Assembly (NCBI GenBank): GCA_013823485.1 | Contig: PNMF01000019.1 | Span: 1 to 33,330 of the forward strand | Source: Comamonadaceae bacterium | GTDB lineage: Bacteria; Pseudomonadota; Gammaproteobacteria; Burkholderiales; Burkholderiaceae_C | Length of the DNA: 33,330 bases | Direction: 5' to 3' | Part shown: positions 25,071 through 32,015 of the stretch, one piece after another | How positions within the stretch are numbered: the first letter of the stretch is position 1 | Layout of the letters: every line of letters starts with the position of its first letter | The notes under the pieces: generated by a model | Databases searched by the model: none | What the model saw: the letters and a program-made list of their open reading frames with translations, nothing else | What the model was told of the DNA's origin: nothing | Made by a program: the position numbers and the translations under genes

Positions 25071-26383
25071 ACCCGACACAGGACCCGGCAGCACGTTTCA
25101 TCGGTCCAGGCGCCTGGCGCCACGGTCTGAGCTACGGTCTGCTGGGCCTGCCGCTGGCCTTCGTGGCCCTGCCGCTGTATGTGGTGCTGCCCAACCACTA
25201 CGCACGCGAATTCGGCGCGCCGCTGGCCGCCCTGGGCGCGGTGCTGCTGGCCGCGCGGCTGGTGGACGCGGTGCTCGACCCCATCATCGGGCGCTGGTGC
25301 GACCGGCTGGCCGCGCGCTCGCCGGGCGCGGTGCTCGGCGTCAGCGGCTTCGCGGCCGTGCTGCTGGCACTGGGCCTGTGGGCGCTGTTTTTCCCCCCGG
25401 CCGCCGTGCGCGACGGCAGCACCCTGCTGCTGGGCTGGGCCGGGCTGGTGATGGCGCTGAGCTACACCGTGTTCAGCGTCATGAGCGTGGCGCACCAGGC
25501 CTGGGGCGCCCGACTGGGCGGCAACGAAGCGCAGCGCAGCCGCGTGGTGGCCTGGCGCGAGGCGCTCGGTCTGTGCGGCGTGCTGACCGCTGCGGTGCTG
25601 CCCGGCACGCTCGGGCTGGGCGCCATGGTGGGCAGCTTCGCAGTGCTGCTGGCCCTGGGCTGGTGGGCCTGGACCCGCAGCCTGCGCCCGGCGGCGTCGA
25701 TCGACCTTGCGCACGACGCTGCGCCGCAAGGCCCGTCGCCGCTGCGCCAGCCGGCCTTCGTGCGGCTGCTGGCGGTGTTCATCATCAACGGCACGGCCAG
25801 CGCGGTGCCCGCCACCCTGGTGCTGTTCTTCGTGCAGGACCGGCTGCAGGCACCGACCTCGATCGAACCGGCCTTCCTGGGCACCTATTTCCTGTGCGCG
25901 GCGCTCTCGATGCCGCTGTGGGTGCGCGCCGTGGCCCGCTTCGGGCTGGCCCGCAGCTGGCTGCTGGGCATGGGCCTGTCGGTGGCGGTGTTCGTGTGGG
26001 CGGCCACGCTGGGCACCGGCGACATAGTGCCCTTCATCGTGGTCTGCGCGCTCTCCGGCATGGCCCTGGGGGCCGACCTCACCGTGCCCGGCGCCCTGCT
26101 GGCCGGCCTGATCGGCGACCTGGGCGAGCGCGGACGGCGCGAAGGCGCCTACTTCGGCTGGTGGAACTTCGCCGCCAAGCTCAACCTGGCGCTGGCCGCC
26201 GGCCTGGCGCTGCCGGTGCTGGCCTGGCTGGGCTACGAGCCGGGCTCGCGTGACCCGCATGCCCTCATGACCCTGACCGCCGCCTACTGCCTGCTGCCCT
26301 GCGTGCTCAAGCTGATCGCCGGTGGCGCGCTGCACTGGCTGGTGATCCGCCGGCCGGCGCAGAGCGCCATCCAACCTGTCTGA
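25067..26383 (+). CDS. MFS transporter, GPH (MelB-like) family
   Basis: This is a 438-residue inner-membrane protein with about 12 hydrophobic segments. The N-terminal half has features of the glycoside-pentoside-hexuronide:cation symporter family: FGAPLAALGAVLLAARLVDAVLDPIIGRWCDR in pieces (about residues 46-77), with the family's conserved Asp residues in helix 2. A later loop has GERGRREGAYFGWWNFAAKL (about 347-366). Similar transporters recur in the homologous singlet-oxygen-response gene set of Rhodobacter, where annotation as a sugar symporter is probably only nominal. The substrate is unknown; a lipid-linked or membrane-related cargo would fit the operon. The ATG overlaps the previous stop; the next gene starts 26 bp downstream. 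Confidence 0.88.
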   Translation: MNPTQDPAARFIGPGAWRHGLSYGLLGLPLAFVALPLYVVLPNHYAREFGAPLAALGAVLLAARLVDAVLDPIIGRWCDRLAARSPGAVLGVSGFAAVLLALGLWALFFPPAAVRDGSTLLLGWAGLVMALSYTVFSVMSVAHQAWGARLGGNEAQRSRVVAWREALGLCGVLTAAVLPGTLGLGAMVGSFAVLLALGWWAWTRSLRPAASIDLAHDAAPQGPSPLRQPAFVRLLAVFIINGTASAVPATLVLFFVQDRLQAPTSIEPAFLGTYFLCAALSMPLWVRAVARFGLARSWLLGMGLSVAVFVWAATLGTGDIVPFIVVCALSGMALGADLTVPGALLAGLIGDLGERGRREGAYFGWWNFAAKLNLALAAGLALPVLAWLGYEPGSRDPHALMTLTAAYCLLPCVLKLIAGGALHWLVIRRPAQSAIQPV

Positions 26384-26409
26384 AACCCTTGCTGAAACGG
26401 AACCCCACC

Positions 26410-26949
26410 ATGCAACGACGTCTCCTGCTGGCGGCCGGTCTGACCGGTGCCGCCACCCTGGCCGGCTGCGCCGGCCCCCAGATCGCGCAGTACGCCAGCG
26501 AAAAGCCGGTGCTGGACCTGCGCCAGTACTTCAACGGCACGCTGGACGCCTACGGCATCTTCACCGACCGCTCCGGCGCGGTGGTCAAGCGCTTCACCGT
26601 GGTCATGCGCTGCAGCTGGAACGGCGAGGAAGGCGTGCTCGACGAAGACTTCGTCTACTCCGACGGCACCACCCAGAAACGCATCTGGCGCCTCAAGCAC
26701 CTGGGCGATGGCCGCTATGTCGGCCAGGCCGACGACGTGGTCGGCGAAGCACTGGGCGAGACCCGGGGCAACGCCTTCCGCTGGGGCTACACGCTGGCGC
26801 TGCCGGTGGACGGCAAGGTGTGGGAGGTGCAGTTCGACGACTGGATGTACCTCATGGACGACCGCGTCATGCTCAACAAGGCCGAGATGAGCAAGTTCGG
26901 CATCCGGCTGGGTGAAGTCACGCTGACCTTCGTGAAGCGGGCGCCATGA
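26410..26949 (+). CDS. DUF3833 family lipoprotein
   Basis: This 179-residue protein starts with a lipoprotein signal (MQRRLLLAAGLTGAATLAGC) whose lipobox LAGC places the lipidated cysteine at residue 20. The rest fits DUF3833: LDLRQYFNGTLDAYGIFTD, DEDFVYSDGTTQKRIWRL and a lipocalin-like run of beta strands ending in VMLNKAEMSKFGIRLGEVTL in pieces. Asp-Trp in QFDDWMYLMDDR is conserved. The function is unknown; the beta-rich fold and envelope location suggest lipid binding or delivery. I chose the ATG at 26410 (GGAAC ten bases before) over an ATG at 26389 that would spoil the signal sequence. The TGA overlaps the dehydrogenase start. Confidence 0.88.
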   Translation: MQRRLLLAAGLTGAATLAGCAGPQIAQYASEKPVLDLRQYFNGTLDAYGIFTDRSGAVVKRFTVVMRCSWNGEEGVLDEDFVYSDGTTQKRIWRLKHLGDGRYVGQADDVVGEALGETRGNAFRWGYTLALPVDGKVWEVQFDDWMYLMDDRVMLNKAEMSKFGIRLGEVTLTFVKRAP

Positions 26950-27719
26950 ACCCGCGCCTGACCGATTGGACCGGCCGGCGCGTCTGGCTGGTGGGCGCCT
27001 CCAGCGGCATCGGCGAGGCATGCGCCCATGCGCTGCACGCGCGCGGCGCCCAGGTGCTGGTGTCGGCGCGCGGCGCGGCCGCCCTGGAAGCGTTTGCGGC
27101 CCGCCACGGCGGCAGCCACCCGGCGCAGGCCTGGCCACTGGATGTGACCGACCCGGGCGCGGTGACCGCCACGGCCCACGCCATCCTGGCCGACGGGCCG
27201 CTGGACCTGGTCGTGTACTGCGCCGGCCACTACCGCGAAATGCGGGCCACCGCCATCGACATGGCCGACCTCAACCGCCACTGGGCCATCAACTACCAGG
27301 GCGCCCTGCATGTGCTGGACGCCGTCGTGCCGGCCATGCTGGCGCGCCGGGCCGGGCACATCAGCCTGATCAGCAGCGTGGCCGGCTTCCGGGGCCTGCC
27401 GAAGAGTCTGGCCTATGGCCCGACCAAGGCGGCGCTGACCAACCTGGCCGAAAACCTCTACCTCGACCTCGGACCCCACGGCATCGGCGTGAGCGTGGTG
27501 CACCCGGGCTTCGTGCAGACGCCGCTGACCGCGCAGAACCAGTTCGAGATGCCGGCCCTGATCACGCCCGAGGAGGCCGCCGAAGCCATGCTGGCCGACT
27601 GGGCGCGTGGCGCGTTCGAGATCCATTACCCCAAGCGCTTCACCCATTTCATGAAGCTGCTGCGGCTGCTGCCCTACCGGCTGTTCTTTCCGGTGGTGCG
27701 GCGCTTCACCGGGCTCTGA
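26946..27719 (+). CDS. Short-chain dehydrogenase/reductase (SDR)
   Basis: This 257-residue NAD(P)-dependent oxidoreductase of the classical SDR type has the cofactor loop GASSGIG (residues 17-23), the YCAG element at 91-94, catalytic Ser near 143-144 in LISSVAG, and Tyr157 and Lys161 in YGPTK. The C-terminal part is basic and hydrophobic (FMKLLRLLPYRLFFPVVRR), which could attach the protein to the membrane and suits a lipid or fatty-acyl substrate. The ATG overlaps the DUF3833 stop by four bases, and the next gene starts three bases after its stop. A dehydrogenase in the same position occurs in the related Rhodobacter gene set. The precise substrate is unknown. Confidence 0.92.
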   Translation: MNPRLTDWTGRRVWLVGASSGIGEACAHALHARGAQVLVSARGAAALEAFAARHGGSHPAQAWPLDVTDPGAVTATAHAILADGPLDLVVYCAGHYREMRATAIDMADLNRHWAINYQGALHVLDAVVPAMLARRAGHISLISSVAGFRGLPKSLAYGPTKAALTNLAENLYLDLGPHGIGVSVVHPGFVQTPLTAQNQFEMPALITPEEAAEAMLADWARGAFEIHYPKRFTHFMKLLRLLPYRLFFPVVRRFTGL

Positions 27720-27722
27720 ACC

Positions 27723-28172
27723 ATGGCCATCGACACCGCCGCCGCGCGCGCCGCGACCGAGCGCATCTGCCATTACTTCGAGCACCTGTCGCCCGCCTCG
27801 CTGGGCGAGATCGACCGGCTCTACACCCCGCTGGCCCGGTTCAAGGACCCGTTCAACGAGGTGCACGGCACAGCGGCCATCCGCGGCATCTTCGAGCACA
27901 TGTACGCCTCGCTGCACGAGCCGCGGTTCGTGGTGACGCAACGCATCGTCGACGGGGCGCAGGTGTTCCTGGCCTGGGAGTTCCACTTCCGCTTCCAGCG
28001 CTTCGACCCGCAGCAGCCACGCGTGATCCGGGGCGGATCGCACCTGCAGCTCGACGACGACGGCCGCATCGCCGACCACCGCGACTACTGGGACGCCGCC
28101 GAGGAGCTGTACGAGAAGCTGCCGCTGGTGGGCGGCCTGATGCGCTGGCTGAAGAAAAAAGCCGGGCAGTGA
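27723..28172 (+). CDS. NTF2/SnoaL-like fold protein
   Basis: This 149-residue soluble protein has the cone-shaped NTF2/SnoaL pattern. It has N-terminal helices with LYTPLARFKDPFNEVHG (about residues 38-54), a middle strand run AQVFLAWEFHFRFQRF, and DGRIADHRDYWDAAEELYEKLP near the end (in pieces). Such folds serve as isomerases, hydratases or binding proteins for hydrophobic ligands. As the last gene of the lipid cluster, three bases after the dehydrogenase, it may act on or carry the same product. Its stop codon directly abuts that of the convergent GST-like gene, leaving no room for a terminator between them. Confidence 0.87.
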   Translation: MAIDTAAARAATERICHYFEHLSPASLGEIDRLYTPLARFKDPFNEVHGTAAIRGIFEHMYASLHEPRFVVTQRIVDGAQVFLAWEFHFRFQRFDPQQPRVIRGGSHLQLDDDGRIADHRDYWDAAEELYEKLPLVGGLMRWLKKKAGQ

Positions 28173-28787
28173 TCAGACCGGGCGGGTGTCGATGAAGCTC
28201 TGGCGCTGGTTGAGCTTCTCGGCCAGACGCGACAGGTTGGGGTACGGGTCGCGCCAGTTGATCACCGGGAAGCGGAAGTCCAGGTAACCCAGGGCACAGC
28301 CCACCGCCAGATCGGACAGCGAGAGGTGGTTGCCGGAACAGAACGGCTTCTCGCCCAGCCCCTGGCTCATGGACTTCAGGCTGGCCTCGATCTTGCCGAT
28401 CTGCCGGTCGATCCAGGCCTTGCTGCGCTGCTGGTCGGTCCGGCCGGCCCAGGTGGCCTCCAGACGGGCCAGCACGGCGGCGTCCAGCAGACCATCGGCC
28501 AGCGCCTCCCAGGTCTTGACCTCGGCGCGCTCGCGGCCGCCGGCCGGAATCAGCTTGCCCACCGGGGAGAGGGTGTCGAGGTATTCGACGATCACCCGCG
28601 AGTCGAACACGGCCTCGCCGCCTTCCATGACCAGACAGGGCACCTTGCCCAGGGGGTTGGAGGCGGTGATGGTGGTGTCTGCCGACCAGACGTCTTCCTG
28701 CACGAACTGGTAGTCGAGCTTCTTCTCGGCCATGACGACGCGAACCTTGCGCACGTAAGGGCTGGTGACGGCTCCGATGAGTTTCAT
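28173..28787 (-). CDS. Glutathione S-transferase family protein
   Basis: This 204-residue cytoplasmic protein has the GST two-domain layout. The thioredoxin-like N-terminal domain includes TSPYVRKVRVVMAEKKLDY (about residues 8-26, with a candidate active Ser9), NPLGKVPCLVMEGG with the cis-proline, and the glutathione-contacting DSRVIVEYLD. The all-helical C-terminal domain has HLSLSDLAVGCALGYLDF. It transfers glutathione to electrophiles or acts as a peroxidase; the substrate is unknown. It is divergent from purB and convergent, with zero spacing, with the end of the lipid operon, so its membership of the photo-oxidative group is possible but not shown. Confidence 0.92.
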   Translation of the reverse strand: MKLIGAVTSPYVRKVRVVMAEKKLDYQFVQEDVWSADTTITASNPLGKVPCLVMEGGEAVFDSRVIVEYLDTLSPVGKLIPAGGRERAEVKTWEALADGLLDAAVLARLEATWAGRTDQQRSKAWIDRQIGKIEASLKSMSQGLGEKPFCSGNHLSLSDLAVGCALGYLDFRFPVINWRDPYPNLSRLAEKLNQRQSFIDTRPV

Positions 28788-28820
28788 GTTGGACGGTAGG
28801 GAGTATTGATACGACGAACG

Positions 28821-28826
28821 ATTCTA
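28821..28826 (-). promoter_or_regulatory. Candidate -10 box (TAGAAT) of the GST-like gene
   Basis: On the minus strand the bases read TAGAAT within CTAGAATC, 33 bases upstream of the start codon, giving a leader of about 25-30 nt. No strong -35 is present. It belongs to the same TAG/CAAT style of box found before other genes in this window. Confidence 0.4.
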
Positions 28827-28851
28827 GCGACGCACCCCCCGACGACGCTGA

Positions 28852-30300
<1,449 letters not shown>

Positions 30301-30304
30301 GGCG

Positions 30305-30321
30305 CCCCGTCCTGCACGGGG
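30305..30321. terminator. Hairpin between convergent purB and DUF1289 genes
   Basis: CCCCGT (30305-30310) and ACGGGG (30316-30321) form a perfect 6-bp stem with a 5-nt loop. It fills most of the 24 bases between the two stop codons and reads the same from both strands, so it could end both transcripts. There is no T-run on either side. Confidence 0.5.
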
Positions 30322-30324
30322 ACG

Positions 30325-30732
30325 TCAGTTGCCGCGTGCGCGCTCGGCGTAGCGGTTGAAGCGCCAGGCATCGCCCTCCAGGGTGATGCGCCGCCAGGTG
30401 GCGCGCTTTTCGCCCGGCGTCATCTCGGTCCAGCGCTGCACCTCGTCGAACGAGCGGCCGCAGCCCTTGCACATCTCGTCGCCCTGGCTGGTCGAGCAGA
30501 TGGCGATGCAGGGCGTGTCCGGCGTGCTGGCGTACCAGGCCAGCCAGGCCTCGCGGGCGGCCGCCGGCAGGGTGTGCTCGTCGGCCTCGGTCTCCCGGAA
30601 ATACACCAGCAGCGCGTACACCTCGGCCAGTGCGCGCAGGGGCACCGCCAGCGACACGCCGTCGGGCGAAGGTGAGCGCTCACGCCAGTGGTTGATCGCG
30701 GCCTCGATGTCGGAAATGTGGATGCCGGCCAT
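30325..30732 (-). CDS. DUF3717 + DUF1289 fusion protein
   Basis: This 135-residue protein joins two small domains. Residues about 4-40 match DUF3717 (ISDIEAAINHWRERSPS, then a helical segment LRALAEVYALLVYF). Residues about 78-125 match DUF1289, with DTPCIAICSTSQGDEMCKGCGRSFDEVQRW (in pieces) followed by MTPGEKRATWRRI. The four cysteines (PCIAIC and CKGC) look like a metal or Fe-S site. Functions are unknown for both domains. I chose the ATG at 30732; an ATG 93 bases further upstream only adds residues lacking family similarity. It is divergent from the terC-family gene and convergent with purB. Confidence 0.85.
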   Translation of the reverse strand: MAGIHISDIEAAINHWRERSPSPDGVSLAVPLRALAEVYALLVYFRETEADEHTLPAAAREAWLAWYASTPDTPCIAICSTSQGDEMCKGCGRSFDEVQRWTEMTPGEKRATWRRITLEGDAWRFNRYAERARGN

Positions 30733-30840
30733 GGGGGGTATCTGAAAGGGAGGCCGATCATAGCCACCCGGCCATGTCCGAGGCGACCGGAGGCCCAACC
30801 CCCTGCGGCAATTGCGTACACCCAAAAATGGTGCGGCCGA

Positions 30841-30846
30841 TAGAAT
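30841..30846 (+). promoter_or_regulatory. Candidate -10 box (TAGAAT) of the terC-family gene
   Basis: TAGAAT lies 77 bases before the start codon, placing the transcript start near 30853 and giving a leader of about 70 nt. No convincing -35 is visible. It is the only box of this kind in the 191-bp gap between the divergent DUF1289 and terC-family genes. Confidence 0.4.
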
Positions 30847-30852
30847 CGTGGG

Positions 30853-30923
30853 CTTTGCCGAGGGAGGGGGAGTCCGCGACCGCGACGGGCAGAACCTTCG
30901 GCCACAACCCCTGGAGAACCCGC
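30853..30923 (+). promoter_or_regulatory. Potentially structured 5' leader of the terC-family gene
   Basis: GCCGAGGG (30857-30864) can pair with CCTTCGGC (30895-30902) in an 8-bp stem (one G-U) closing a 30-nt loop. The loop starts AGGGGGAGTC and ends GGGCAGAA. TerC-family genes are frequently preceded by the Mn2+-sensing yybP-ykoY riboswitch, whose ends carry GGGGAGUA and a purine-rich ACC/CUU strand like this one. The second conserved arm of that riboswitch is not visible, so this is at best a reduced or different element. GGAG for translation follows at 30913-30916. Confidence 0.35.
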
Positions 30924-31631
30924 ATGGAATTCATGTCCGCCGCCTGGTGGTCAGCGCTGCTGGCCATCATCCTGATCGACCTGGTGCTCGCTGGCGACAA
31001 CGCCATCGTGATCGCGCTGGCCGCCCGCAACCTGCCCAAGGAGCACCAGAAGAAAGCCATCATCTGGGGCACGGTGGGCGCCATCGTGGTCCGTTCGGCC
31101 ATGACCCTGGCCGTGGTCTGGCTGCTCAAGATCCCCGGCCTCATGCTGGTCGGCGGCGCCGCCCTGGTGTGGATCGCCTACAAGCTGGTGGCCGAAGACG
31201 AGGGTGACGGCGAGGAGCACGGCGCCGGCGCCACCACCTTTTGGGGCGCCATGAAGACCATCATCATTGCCGACGCCGTCATGGGCATCGACAACGTGCT
31301 GGGCGTGGCCGGCGCAGCCCAGGGCTCCTTCGACCTGGTGGTCATCGGCCTGCTGGTGAGCATTCCCATCGTGGTGTTCGGCAGCACCATCGTGCTGAAG
31401 CTGGTCGAGCGCTTCCCCTCGATCATGTACATCGGCGCCGGTGTGCTGGCCTTCACCGCCGGCAAGATGATGGTCAACGAGAAGCTGCTCTCCGACTGGT
31501 TCAAGCCGGAAGGCTCCGCCAACGTCCTGTACTGGGCCGTGGTGGCGGTGGTCATCGTCGGCGTGCTGGCCGCCGGCTGGCTGCACAACCGCCGCGCTGC
31601 CGCGCGCGCCGCCACCGCCGGCCAGGCCTGA
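30924..31631 (+). CDS. TerC family integral membrane protein
   Basis: This 235-residue inner-membrane protein has about seven hydrophobic segments and the two TerC acidic motifs, ILIDLVLAGDNAIVIALA (about residues 16-33) and ADAVMGIDNVLGVAGAA (about 115-131). TerC relatives (Alx, YceF, MeeY) export manganese or support metal loading of exported proteins. Tellurite resistance, the source of the name, is not implied. An acidic loop (EDEGDGEEHG) lies in the middle and a basic tail at the C-terminus. The ATG at 30924 has GGAG seven bases upstream. A four-base gap separates it from the next membrane-protein gene, so they are probably one operon. Confidence 0.92.
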   Translation: MEFMSAAWWSALLAIILIDLVLAGDNAIVIALAARNLPKEHQKKAIIWGTVGAIVVRSAMTLAVVWLLKIPGLMLVGGAALVWIAYKLVAEDEGDGEEHGAGATTFWGAMKTIIIADAVMGIDNVLGVAGAAQGSFDLVVIGLLVSIPIVVFGSTIVLKLVERFPSIMYIGAGVLAFTAGKMMVNEKLLSDWFKPEGSANVLYWAVVAVVIVGVLAAGWLHNRRAAARAATAGQA

Positions 31632-31635
31632 TGCC

Positions 31636-31995
31636 ATGGGCCGCCTGATCGTCCGGTGGCTGCTGGCGGCCTGTGCGCTGCTGGCGGTGACCTACCTCTA
31701 CAGCGGCGTGGAAGTCCGCAGCTTCGGCTCGGCCCTGCTGGCCGCGGCCGTCATCGGGCTGTTCAATGCCACGCTGCGGCCGGTGCTGGTCATCCTCACG
31801 CTGCCGGTGACGGTGGTCACCCTCGGCCTGTTCCTGTTCGTCATCAACGCCCTGCTGTTCTGGGCAGCGGCCAGCGTGCTGGACGGCTTCTTCGTCGCCG
31901 GGTTCGGCGCGGCCCTGCTGGGCTCGCTGATCTATTCGGTGCTGATGCTCCTCATCGACCAGGCCATGCGCGGCCTGTTCGGGCGCCGGGCCTGA
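31636..31995 (+). CDS. Phage-holin-family (PF04020/YvlD-like) membrane protein
   Basis: This 119-residue protein has four hydrophobic helices and the features of the four-TM 'phage holin' family PF04020, including the central GLFNATLRPVLVILTLPVTV (about residues 40-59). Despite the family title, members such as YvlD are chromosomal membrane proteins of unknown role and not lysis proteins, and no phage genes are near. The gene starts four bases after the terC-family stop and is probably co-transcribed. Its stop lies 16 bp from that of the convergent M48 protease gene. Confidence 0.88.
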   Translation: MGRLIVRWLLAACALLAVTYLYSGVEVRSFGSALLAAAVIGLFNATLRPVLVILTLPVTVVTLGLFLFVINALLFWAAASVLDGFFVAGFGAALLGSLIYSVLMLLIDQAMRGLFGRRA

Positions 31996-32015
31996 GCGCC
32001 CGCGCGGGCACTCAG
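31992..32015. terminator. Symmetric hairpin spanning two convergent stop codons
   Basis: CTGAG (31992-31996) pairs with CTCAG (32011-32015), and inside it GCCCGCGCGGGC (31998-32009) is a perfect palindrome, with one C-A mismatch between the two stems. The outer arms include the TGA of the holin-family gene and the TGA, on the other strand, of the protease gene. It is a plausible bidirectional terminator, though without a T-run. Confidence 0.55.

Noticed and set aside
30853-30923. Canonical yybP-ykoY riboswitch
   Set aside because: Only the basal stem and purine-rich flanks resemble it; the second conserved arm and loop are absent, so it is listed only as a possible structured leader.
31636-31995. 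Prophage holin
   Set aside because: PF04020 members are chromosomal membrane proteins, and there are no lysis, structural or integration genes nearby.
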